From Symsagittifera roscoffensis (Eukaryota; Xenacoelomorpha; Acoela; Convolutidae), in the NCBI RefSeq assembly GCF_963678635.1, contig NC_087065.1, forward strand, positions 53,759,858 through 53,823,857: a DNA stretch of 64,000 nucleotides, written 5' to 3'. Within the stretch, counting starts at the first letter, position 1; each line of letters begins with the position of its first letter. Both the position numbers and the translations under genes were made by a program. The notes under the pieces are model-generated. The model was not told the origin of the DNA and did not search any database. It saw nothing but the letters and a program-made list of their open reading frames with translations. Positions 32,202 through 41,406 of this stretch are shown one piece after another.

Positions 32202-32447
32202 TTATGTTCTCGAAAGCAACCTGTGTCCGTTCTCGGAGCCTTCCATGTCAACACAGCCTCTACTGCTTCCGGATCTGGCCTCACACCATGCCTGTCCACC
32301 ATTCTTCACAAGCTGTGTGTCCGTTCTCGGAGCCTTCCATGTCAACACAGCCTCTACTGCTTCCGGATCTGGCCTCACACCATGCCTGTCCACCATTCTT
32401 CCTAGGTACTTGATCGAATCTCTAAGGATTTCACATTTTGATGGTTT
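32202..32447 (-). pseudogene. RT thumb/connection with 94-bp tandem duplication
   Basis: The gypsy motif 'VDRHGVRPDPEAVEAVLTW' is encoded twice, the second time out of frame, because bases 32222-32309 repeat at 32316-32403 (94-bp period, no differences seen). The duplication breaks the frame between RT and RNase H. Confidence 0.8.
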
Positions 32448-32903
32448 TCATTTCAAGCCTGCTCTTTTCATACATCCAAAGACCTCATCGAGCCGATCAA
32501 TGTGGTCTTCCAGGGTCGGTGTCGCTATGACTACGTCATCCACGTAACACATCACAAGATTCCCGTACTTCTTGGCCACTCTGGTCAAAGCCTGAGCCAT
32601 CAGTCTTTGAAAAGTGGCCGTTGCATTGCACAAGCCGAAGGGCATCCTCTTCCACTGGTACAATCCCAATTCGCACGCGAATCCGGTTCTCTCTCTATCC
32701 TTCTTCCGCAGAGGGACCTGCCAGAAAGCAGAACCCAAGTCCAATGTGGTGAAGAACTTGGCATCACCAAGCTTAGAGAGGCTCTCGTCTATCTGCGGTA
32801 TCGGGTACGCATCTTTAACTGTTACCGCGTTCAAGTAACGAAAGTCGCAACAAAATCTAAGCTGCCCCCTTTCTTTTTTGCCATTACCACCCCGCAAGCC
32901 CAC
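32448..32903 (-). pseudogene. Reverse transcriptase palm (element C)
   Basis: LRFCCDFRYLNAVTVKDAYP, TTLDLGSAFWQVPL (motif A Asp), MPFGLCNATATFQRLM (motif B) and MCYVDDVVIAT (motif C YVDD) give a clear Ty3/gypsy RT. A 1-nt shift in an A/G run near 32870 separates it from its N-terminal part. Confidence 0.9.
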
Positions 32904-33985
32904 GGCGATTTTGAGGGTTCTATCTTGTCGTATTCAAGCAGCATTTCGATTTCCGCTCGGCACGCTTCCAATTTGTGTGGCGTCATCCGTCTCGCGCCTT
33001 CTCTGTGCGGAACGGCACCTTCCTCTAGTTCAATTTCGTGTTCGACGAAGTTACAGCAACCGATATCCGCCTTATGTTTTGAAAATACATCTGCGTTCCG
33101 ATTTAGGAGGTCCCGCAATTTTTCGAAATCCCCCTCACCTATTTTCCCTTTTAAATGTTCTATCTCTGGCAAAACTGGTTTGTAAGATTCTAGTTCATAT
33201 GACGAGGGGCGTTCCGGAAAATTTGAGCAGCTCGATAAGCCGTCGTCCGTTTCGGATTTCATTGAAAACAATTTATGATTAGATTTTATTTCAATAATCT
33301 TCTTTAAAATTTTATCTTTATTTGCATGAAAAGGACAGTCTTTTACACTGTGTTTCTTCAAGTTTTGTGTCTCCTCATAGTCGGTCCTCATCGGCAAAGC
33401 GTAACCAAGCTTCTTTCCACGCTGGATTGAAACCGTTGTGTCCAGTGTGTTCAATAACACACTGACACACAGTCCGTTTGGCGTTACCGAGAAGCTCCGG
33501 CCTAAAATCACCGAGCTCTGACTATTTGGATTCGGTACTAAACAAACCTGTTTACTATCGCTTAGCGAATTTAAATTTCTCATTCTAAAAATTGCTACCA
33601 CAGCTTGTCCTGGCTGTAGCTTCACTTTCCTATCTAAAAAAAATGGTACCTTGTTTTCGTCTGTTATTATCCTATTAATTGGTTTCTTAACATACTTCCG
33701 GTCCGGGTTTCTAATCCGTATCAGACCGTTGTTCAAGTCAATCATCACGTCAAAATTCCTGACAAAATCTCTGCCCAAGATGAATTGGTCGGCGTCGTCC
33801 AAATTCTCTACCACCAGGAAGCTCATCCAAAGATCCCGTCCCCCCATGTGGAGGACCGTTATTGGTGTTCTTCCGGCTACGTAGATAGCTCCTCGGTTGG
33901 CGGCGGCCAGTCGGAGATTCGTTGGAATTAGATCTTCCCTCGTGAAGCCCATTCTTTCCCAAGTTTTTATCGGCATCACACTCAC
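32831..33985 (-). pseudogene. Protease C-terminus to RT fingers (element C)
   Basis: The frame starts just after the protease active site. ADQFILGRDFVRNFDVMIDL is the conserved ILGRDF region of retropepsins. A linker leads to CNFVEHEIELEEGAVPH and MLLEYDKIEPSKSPWACGVV, the start of gypsy RT. The last residues before 32831 are out of frame. The active site itself (LLDTGAVVSVMP, about 34008-33973) spans a frameshift with the upstream segment. Confidence 0.8.
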
Positions 33986-34833
33986 TACCGCTCCTGTGTC
34001 CAGAAGCCCTGTGACTCCGATTTTTGTTCCGTTGGTGTCGAGCCAATGTGTACTGCATCTTGTTCCATCATGGCGTCATGGCCTATCCTACGGACTATGA
34101 GTTCCTCCTCACCCAAATAAATCTGCCCGATTTGGTCATCATCTGTTGTCACATAAGTCCTGGTGTAGATACTGATTCCATCCACGTTAAACATCACTTG
34201 ATACGGCCCACAGACCTCTAGGTAGCGTCCATGAAGTTTCTTCATGCGAGGGCCACCCGTTGTTAGTAGTGCTCGCACAGCTCTCGACTCAGTGCGTGGC
34301 TCCACCTGCCTCAGATAATCTGCATATGAGTCCAAATGCATCAAAGTGAACTCGGATGGTTTAGTCAGATTCCTGATTACCTGGTGTCCAGCCACTGAAA
34401 TTATCGACTGTATCTTGCTTCCTTGTGGCACCATGCCGAACCTCTGACCGGAGATCACATTAAGTTTCATGCTCAAACTGCTTGGTGCTTTGGTCTCCTC
34501 GACCTCCGTTGCTTCGAAGGTATTCAGTTGTTCCTGAAGTTTCTCATTTTCCAGTTCGAGTTTCACTTTTTGTTCGATCTCTTTCGTCACCAGTTCCTGC
34601 TGCACTCTATTTAGAGCATCCCTTGCGGCTGCCCTATAATCAATCTTGAAGTCATCGGCCGCAGTCACTGGTTCTGGTTCACATGTCTCATCAGTTACCG
34701 CTTGCATTTTCTTCGTCGCCAGCTCTTGCGGTTTGACTTTTCTGCGCGCCTCCGCCTCACTCAACAGGCGAGCCTTGCTGGCTTTCACTCCTGATAAAGC
34801 TTCCTCATGCCTTGGATGCTTGATGTCTGCCAC
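33986..34833 (-). pseudogene. Gag-protease linker and pre-protease region (element C)
   Basis: About 280 codons start with a basic, coiled segment (ALNRVQQELVTKEIEQKVKL) and continue into a beta-rich part (YLEVCGPYQVMFNVDGISIY) ahead of the LLDTGA protease motif. A frameshift near 34010 breaks the link to the protease. Such a gag-pol frame change can be programmed, but with so many other lesions it may be decay. Confidence 0.6.
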
Positions 34834-35609
34834 TGCATCCCAGAATTATGGACAATCTGATTTAAAATGACCTTCCAAGTTGCAAAGAAACACCTCGGGC
34901 CGAATTTCGAAATTACTCCTCTCATGAAATCCTCATGGTCAACTTCTGACGCCTCTTCGTCCTCGAGGCTAAAGCCTATTGCTTTCATGCCTTGTTTGTA
35001 AGTTGGACATGCTGACACATGATGGTCCGTTGAACTGCAATTGGCACAAGAGCGTCTCTTGTCCATATCATCCCTCGGTTTGTACCAGTTGTTCCCTTGG
35101 TTTGCTGGTCCGTTGTTAAAATTGCCATAGTTGTTCTTGTAGTATCCAGATCTCGAAAGAGGTTTCAACAAAAGATACTCTTTTGACTTGAGCCTCAACT
35201 CCTCTGGTGTTGGCGCATTGGTTGATAGTGATGTGTAATGCGTTGCTAGCATTGTTCGAAGTTCATCATTCTTCACACCATCGATGAATTTTGAGGCTAC
35301 TACCAGGTTCATTCTCCGGTTTGACTCATCCGGTTGGCTGCGTCTTCTTAGCATTTCCAAGTCGTCGAGAAACTTATCTATCGTTTCGTCTTCTCTTTGC
35401 CTCCGTTTATCGAAGCGCATCATCGCTTGGTGTCCCTGCACCCCTGATCCAAAACGGTTTAACCAGATTTCGACGATTTTCTCGGCTTTGTCACGCTGAT
35501 ATTGCTTCTTTGCCATGACACAGTTCAGGGCTGTCCCTTCCAAGTTACTGGTAAGCGCACTGCATTCCTGTCTCTCCGACAAGTCCTCTTCCTCGAAATG
35601 CAGTTTCAT
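34785..35609 (-). pseudogene. Gag capsid and nucleocapsid (element C)
   Basis: A retrotransposon Gag capsid domain (ALTSNLEGTALNCVMAKKQY, EIWLNRFG, FLDDLEMLRRR) is followed by a CCHC zinc knuckle, CANCSSTDHHVSAC. A second knuckle, CNLEGHFKSDC, is present near 34890 in a shifted frame. A TGA at 35619-35621 stands where a Trp is expected. Gag would package the element RNA. Confidence 0.8.
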
Positions 35610-35618
35610 TACCTCTAT

Positions 35619-37453
35619 TCAGGTATCAATACAGCCATCAGATTCATCTTTATAGCATCTTGGTTTCTTAAAGACTCTTCTGGACTTCTCACTGCGTTCG
35701 TTGGTTCTGGATAACCTTGTAAGGAATGTCTCCAAGGAACTGTTTAGGGGTTCAAAGGCTGTGGACATTGCCGTAGCATCCCTTGAGTGTCCCGCCTGAG
35801 TGTCCTCACACCTTGTCAAAGGTTCTGTATTCGGTGCATTCCTGCAATCCGAATCGCCGTAAGAGTTTCCCCCTTGGCCCACATGACTCCTCCCTGGGCT
35901 CGCATGTCTCCTGTTACCGGAATCACTTCTCCCAGTCGCATGTGTGCCTTGCGTCGGTCGTTCGTTAGAGGTCTGTCTGTTCCCCGATGACTTGCTCTAC
36001 TGTTCGGGCCCCATGTTCTATTATTCCTTGTGGCATAGCCTGATGAACTGCCCCTGCCTCTAGTGGATCCATATGTCTTCCTCTTTTGATGTTCATTGAA
36101 GTTCACCTTCGGCTCCCTGCTGGGACCTCCCGAGTTCGGTTCCACTTCTTTTGGTCCACTCTTGCTGCTTAGTAGCCCGTCCAACCTATCCATGGTTGCC
36201 TGAGTTCGCCTCTCCATCATCGCGTCTATCTTTGTGTCAAGAGTCCCAAGAGACCTCTCTTGCTGAATTCTTAACTTCTCTATTTCGTCTCTTAAGCGTA
36301 ACTCTCGCTGTTCCGCTTCTCTTGTCATTCGCGACAAGTTCTTCGCCATATGCTCGTCCGTTCTTTCTTTCAAGCGTTTTTCGCTCCTACCAACTTCTTG
36401 TCTATTGCGGTTTATTTCTTCCCGCAGACTTTCTCTTTCAATGTGAACTGCTCTTTCTAGCTCACTCATTCTTATGGACATCTGTTCATTTTGTTCTCCT
36501 AAACTGTCTACTATGTTGTTTAATGCTTCTTCTAGTGCTGCCCCGTTATCCACGAGTGGCGTCACTAGTGGCGGTGTAACCCTGTCGGTCCCAGGTAGCT
36601 TCGTGCTGGTCGAGATCCGGGCCTTGACTCTCTGCCTCGACATCTTTTCATTGTCCATCTCAGGATCCGCCAATGCGTTGCCTAGCCCTCTGTTTCTACT
36701 CTCCCCAGTTTGCAGCTCTGAATTTGTCATAAAGGCGAAGTCTGTTGACTGGCATGGTGTGTTTACCTCTTTGCTTATCGTTCTCACCACACCAAATTTG
36801 TCCATGTTTCTAGTCTCTTTTTCGATGTATGCCTCATTCTCCTGGGTCGAACTATTGAGGCTGCCTTGAGATCCAAAATCCACTTGCTCTTCTTCGTCCT
36901 CCTCCTCCTGGGATTCACCTTCATTTCCTGCGCCCCCTCCCATGGTGAATGGAAAGATGTTTCCTAAGGTGTTCCTCATTCTTTCTGAGAACGATGATGA
37001 CGTTGTTTGTTTCTCAGTTCCGCCTGCCACCATAGTGTTGTCTGTTGGAGATTTTCTAGTTGCCTCTATTTCAGTTGAGATGTAGGACAGTTCCGACATC
37101 TCCTCTCGATCCAATGTCCCGGTGGAAGTGGGAAAATCATGGCCTTGTTCCACCGGAGTAGATTCACTCGCCAGCCTTCTGCCTCTCCCTTCCAGTCCAT
37201 GTACTTCCTGGTTGTCGTTCATGTCATGGTCCGTGTTGACCTCCACTTCTAACAGTTCTTTTCGCTTTTCTGAGGTCTTCTGACTCCTTGTTTCAACCGT
37301 TCTGCCTGAAACCGTCTCCCTTTTGTCGGTCCGGGCTCGTTTAATCCAATCCACAAAAGGATCGGTCATTGTTCTTCTTTGCTTTTTAGGTATGAATTTC
37401 CTAGAGCTATTACCTCGTTTAGGTATCCCTGACTTGTCTAGACTCATTCTCAA
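35619..37453 (-). pseudogene. Gag N-terminal region (element C)
   Basis: The likely ATG is at 37447 (MSLDKSGIPKRG). About 545 codons: a basic N-terminus, a low-complexity acidic stretch, a coiled coil (about residues 330-430, ERESLREEINRNRQEVGRSE) and an Arg/Gly/Asn-rich region before the capsid. A frameshift near 35850 moves to the 35619-35882 frame, which runs into the capsid across one TGA. This N-terminus is long for a gypsy Gag. Confidence 0.7.
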
Positions 37454-40366
37454 TTTGTCACTTGTTAATGGCTATACACTTAATTCGATTGCTATTGACC
37501 TTATAGTTTGACTACCAATAATAATGACACAACACAATAAATTTCACAAGATTCTATTAAATAGTGACCACGAATCCCTGTATGTTATCAGAGTACAGTT
37601 TTGTATATAATTTATTCACACTAACCGATTATCGGTCGTAAGATTTGAGAATTAGCACAATATGATGTTATCAGTCAATTTAAAGATAGTGTACTCACTA
37701 CCCAATCAAGCGCAAATTATGTTGATTTAAAATCAAAAACAAAAAAATATATATAATGACAGAATATGAATATCTCTATTAAAAAAACGTATGTGTATTG
37801 TACTTTTAGTTGGTCGCAGTACAGTAGTCGAACTTATATTTTAAAGAAAAAGCTTTCCCTGCTTGGTGCTGCACCAAACAGACAAAACTTTGAAGGTAGT
37901 AATTTTCTCAAGTGGGCGTCTATTGCACCCACCGAGTACTGTGTTACCTATCTGCCTTCGGACTGCCCGAGCTAGACCTACTAAAATCCTCAGGGCAGTC
38001 ACTTTTCAAAAAAAAACGTATTGGGTGTCAATCCACACCAATGAATTACGCTCTCTTTAGTTTAGACTTAGTGTCGCGAATATCCGAGTTCGGACCTGTT
38101 TTGATTTGGTCTGGTTTTTTTGAAAGGCAAGTTACCAGTGCAGTGACTGATTCCTAGCCTGTCTGCTAATAACCTAATACCTCTCACTTTAGTCTTTCTT
38201 CCGTTTATCTAAGTCCTTTAGTAAATAAAACCCCTCCGGATTGGGAAAGAGAAAAAAATATACAGGACCCTTCCGGGCTAACAAAATTTAGAGCCCTCCG
38301 GATTGGGTCCCCTCTGAGTTAATAGATATAAGACCCCTCCGGATCGGGACCCTCCGAATTAGCAAATATAAGACCCCTCCGGATTGGGAGCCCTCTGGTT
38401 TGTAATAGTAGCTTTTCGGAGATTTCCTTCTTTCAAGCTATACACCTTCGGATACGTTCTCCGATGCGACTTTGCTGTTTCAATTAACTAGTAAGGGTAT
38501 GTACTGCTTTCCTAGACCCTTCCGGATTGAAGTTAAGCCTCTTATTTGACAATTCACGCTAACGGTGAAGGGTCTTATTGCTAGCCCAACTTCGGCTCGA
38601 TTAAGGATTTCCTGCGCCTTTAGCCCTCCCTTTTTGTCTAGAACAGCCTAAATTTACTTTATTCAACCGCTGTTACCTTTTGGTAGGGGTATAAGGGCTT
38701 TCCTAAAAAAATTTATAAAACGTGAAGGGTCTACCCCTCCCAAATTGGTGAATTTGCTAAAAACAATTTCAAAAACTTTTCACGCTTACTTCTTCGAAAA
38801 ACTTTTGTCCCTATCAGTAAGCTCAGCTAATTTTTGATCTATTGGTACCAAGATCAACTGGATCTGTTCAGTAGTTCCAAAGTTATTAACCAAAACGTAT
38901 TTTTTCTAAAGTCAAAAAATTTATCTCTTATAGGTTCCGCCTAACTTTTTCCGCAATTCTGTTCTTTTCGACCTAAAAATGATTGATCCGAGCTCATAAG
39001 GCTTACACTCTTCTAGTTCAATGCAAAAAACCCGATCTAAAACGCCTTAGTAGAAAAAATTTGCGAAAAACTATGCTACCTGGACCCCTCCGGATTGATG
39101 AATCCACCAAATCAAACACGTTAAGTTCGATTTCTCTGCAACCCGGAAAGCTTTCAGAAAGCGGGTTTTAAAACTTGTAGATTCACTAGTGGACGTTGTC
39201 CGAACAACTATTTTTACTGTTCTAACTCAAAAATTTCAAAAAATTTTCTGATTTCTTAGTGTTTCGTATTATCAAAAATCGCGAAAATTCGGTTTTCGGT
39301 ACCAAAATAGTTCCAACCACTTCCGAACTAAACTTAACCGGTTCTATCTATTATGGTAGTGCAGTTACGATGTAACACACCACTTCAGTGCTTTTTTCCA
39401 CTTCAAAAAATATCGATATCTCAAAAATCGCGACTTGTGGGGGGATCAAAATATCGCTATTTTGACCCTAAAAACCGGTCTGCTTTCTGTGTTTTTAACT
39501 GAAAAACGGTATAGGAGTATTAATATAGGCTATATAAGTAATAATAGTAGGAATACTATACCCCTCCGGGTTTGTTTAATATCCGAATTAAGGTGCTTAA
39601 CTCGGATATTCGCAGTTCGGTGAAGGGTCACTACAGTGCAGCACTGTCGAGCCCCCCACAGATTACTATCTTAATTTTTGTAACAAAATGGATACAAAAC
39701 TTGTTAACGATACCCAACAGTCGATTGTCGTTGTCGTTGAGCCCCTTCTTCTTGCTCATTGTACTGCTTGGCGGATCAGTCTTCTCCCAAGACCCCTCCA
39801 GATTGAGCGCAAATCAGCTGACCCTTCCGGATTGAGCGCAATTTATCATTAACGTGCTTAAATGCTCAAATAACCCTACAGTACAAGCCTCACAAACGGG
39901 CTACAAAGTTGATCGTAACAATCCTGACTGATATAAATGCCTGTAACACCAATATATCTATCAACAACAAACGGGAGGGTCGGATCACATCTTGTCTGGG
40001 GGGATGATTTCTACTGATTGTTTACTTTTTTACTGTTTTTGGTTTTTTCGGTTATTTTTTTATGTTTTTTGTTTTTCTTGGGTACTATACTACTTTTTGT
40101 TTGGTTTTATGTATATCTTTAAGTGTTTTTGGTCACAAACCACTCAGGGGATGAGGGGTTCGCGATTCCCCCCACCCTTCCTGGTTCGTGAATTTTTGGT
40201 CTTAACTAGGTTAAAAAACTATTCACGGTAATCCGGAAGGCTTCCGCGTTCCGAACTAACCTTCCGCCCCGGCGGATTAGGCCTATTAAGGGCGTTAATG
40301 TGAGCATCCGCTCGGCGCGGAGTGCTCGTTAACGGTTCTGCCGGTCATGATGTTAAAAAAGAATAA
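37454..40366 (-). other. Long 5' leader of element C
   Basis: This 2.9-kb stretch between the primer-binding site and gag has no substantial open frame. It is AT-rich with embedded CCTCCGGATTGGG-type repeats, and has a 65-bp patch shared with the 3' LTR (39088-39150). Packaging signals would be expected here. Confidence 0.6.
38228..38410 (-). repeat. ~40-bp repeat array with CCCAATCCGGAGGGGT core
   Basis: Plus-strand ACCCCTCCGGATTGGG-like cores occur at about 38229, 38268, 38291, 38332 and 38372; the last three units are spaced 40-41 bp apart and share a GATATAA-type spacer. Further single copies occur at about 38517, 39088, 39560, 39790 and 39822. Confidence 0.7.
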
Positions 40367-40381
40367 CACCCAGGAGCGCCA
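40367..40381 (-). promoter_or_regulatory. tRNA primer-binding site of element C
   Basis: The minus strand reads TGGCGCTCCTGGGTG, identical to the site of element B, 12 bp inside the LTR end. It shows that B and C use the same primer tRNA. Confidence 0.75.
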
Positions 40382-40393
40382 TAAAAACATGTA

Positions 40394-40435
40394 TGTAACA
40401 TTCGCCCGGAAGATATACATACAAAACTATGTCAC
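40394..40435 (-). mobile_element. 5' LTR of element C, internally deleted
   Basis: Only about 42 bp remain: the last ~25 bp (ending CGAATGTTACA on the minus strand) and the TGTGACAT start. The middle, present in the 3' LTR, is gone. Confidence 0.55.
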
Positions 40436-40439
40436 ACCA
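40436..40439 (+). repeat. Target-site duplication ACCA, right
   Basis: This matches ACCA at 18423-18426 on the other side of element C. Confidence 0.6.
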
Positions 40440-40605
40440 GGCAAAGAGGTTGCAAGAGCAGAGGGATTGGTGGATGCGATCCTACGAAAATTTAAAAGCG
40501 TGGAAAGAGATCGTAATCAGCTCCGATGATGAAGAAGCGCTGCTAAGGCAGATTACTGTGTCAAACGCATCAGGGCCTAGCACCTCAAAGGCAAGGAACA
40601 CGTAA
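40440..40605 (+). pseudogene. Last codons of ORF2 of element B, displaced by element C
   Basis: Read in the frame carried over from 18426, this gives about 55 codons with an RLQEQRDWW block and an acidic SSDDEEALL block, then TAA at 40603-40605. The pattern matches the C-terminus of ORF2 in element C (RVEEQKCW, acidic tail). The frame is open across the whole segment. Confidence 0.7.
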
Positions 40606-40649
40606 TGAGCAGGGAGCATTTTCGTCCATAACATTTTCGTCCATTCTGG
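40606..40649. other. Short junction with repeated TTTTCGTCCAT and a 20-bp LTR match
   Basis: Two copies of ATTTTCGTCCAT are followed by CATTCTGGTCGAATGTCACA (40643-40662), which is identical to 19319-19338 at the LTR edge of element C. Its origin is unclear. Confidence 0.5.
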
Positions 40650-40662
40650 TCGAATGTCACAG

Positions 40663-41288
40663 CGTATCGAATCTTGGACAAAAAGCTAAACTGGATTTGT
40701 ATAAATCTATGATCGTACCAATACTCACGTACGCAAGTCCATGTTATGGATTAAGTAAATACATTATTACGGAGCTTGAAAATGTACAAAGGCGTATAGT
40801 TAAATGGATAATTCCGCATATGGATTCGTACAAAGATCGGTTAATCGAAATTTCCTTATTGCCACTGCCAATGTATATACAGATCAACAACCTTTTGTTG
40901 CTGTCAAAAATTTTATCGAAAAATTATGATGTTGACATGTTGAAAGTTCCATCGTATTCCTGTTCCTCGCGCGGTTGTATGTTTCAGCTCGAGAGGCCGA
41001 AAAAAAATTTTTGGAGGACGAATTCTTTTACCAAACATGTCGGCTAGCGAATGTGATCAAAATTGACGTGAGAGAAACAAGCAGACTGAAGAAGCGAATA
41101 TTGTGGTTATTTTGGAGAAAATTTGAGAAGGACTACGAACAAATGAACAAGTGCACATGGAGAATTGCTTGCGATTGCACAATGAATGACTGTAGAAGCA
41201 AAACTTCACTATAGAACGAAAAACTGAAAGGGGGAAACCCCTTGTGCTACGAGCACAAAAGCCCTACTACTACTACTACTACTACTAT
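40663..41288 (+). mobile_element. 5'-truncated LINE (CR1/L2-like) 3' end
   Basis: LDLYKSMIVPILTYASPCYG, LENVQRRIVKWI and LLPLPMYIQINNLLLLSKIL are the C-terminal signature of LINE ORF2 after the RT palm. A frameshift near 40990 leads to RLKKRILWLFWRKFEKDY and CTWRIACDCTMNDCRSKTSL, a Cys-containing end, stop near 41214. A 3' UTR with two hairpins (GGGGAAACCCC, GTGCTACGAGCAC) ends in a (TAC)n tail at 41265-41287. Confidence 0.75.
40697..41047 (+). pseudogene. LINE ORF2 C-terminal fragment
   Basis: This covers the connection region after the RT domain (YKSMIVPILTYASP to LLLSKILSKN). The final codons are out of frame; the continuation is in the overlapping frame from 40975 to 41214 (FFYQTCRLANVIKIDV...RSKTSL). 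Confidence 0.7.
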
Positions 41289-41398
41289 TTTCGCGTTGCG
41301 CCGGAAGGTTCCGCTGTGCCAATCCGGCGGAATGGCACATGTTTCCATTGAATGTGAAATATGTTTCCATTGCATGCGAATTAGTTCCAGACAGGTTA

Positions 41399-41406
41399 TT
41401 TTTCAG
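41399..41406 (+). promoter_or_regulatory. Splice acceptor (cis or trans) before host-like gene
   Basis: TTTTTCAG ends at 41406, six bases before an in-frame ATG (41413). The spacing suits a trans-spliced leader site, but a cis-spliced upstream exon is possible. Confidence 0.5.

Larger units (their letters stand above)
18427..40435 (-). mobile_element. Element C: ~22-kb gypsy-class LTR retroelement with SGNH ORF2
   Basis: On the minus strand, from right to left: a shrunken 5' LTR (40435-40394), primer-binding site (40381-40367), long leader, gag with two CCHC knuckles, protease, RT, RNase H, integrase C-terminus, pol C-terminal extension, spacer, ORF2 with an SGNH hydrolase, 3' UTR, polypurine tract and 3' LTR (19338-18427). 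Both LTRs end CGAATGTTACA and begin TGTGACAT. It lies inside ORF2 of element B with an ACCA duplication. The integrase core is deleted and there are many stops and frameshifts, so this copy is dead. Confidence 0.8.
8882..40605 (+). mobile_element. Element B: LTR retroelement with ORF2, interrupted by element C
   Basis: The parts are 5' LTR 8882-9540, primer site 9552-9566, a deleted gag-pol, ORF2 from 10309 to 18426 and, after the 22-kb insertion of element C, the end of ORF2 at 40440-40605. No 3' LTR was found after 40605, where a LINE 3' end follows. The junction is supported by an ACCA direct repeat (18423-18426 and 40436-40439) and by ORF2 staying in frame across the empty site. Confidence 0.7.

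Noticed and set aside
33985-34833. Programmed gag-pol frameshift
   Set aside because: A frame change does lie before the protease, but with many other frameshifts in this copy it cannot be told from decay.
20154-37453. Variant genetic code or systematic stop readthrough
   Set aside because: All three stop codons occur, at different places in A, B and C, mixed with frameshifts; ordinary decay explains them.
40347-40529. 60-codon frame with VTFARKI, similar to the end of the frame at 18472
   Set aside because: The shared peptide is LTR sequence of element C read through in both places, not a protein motif.
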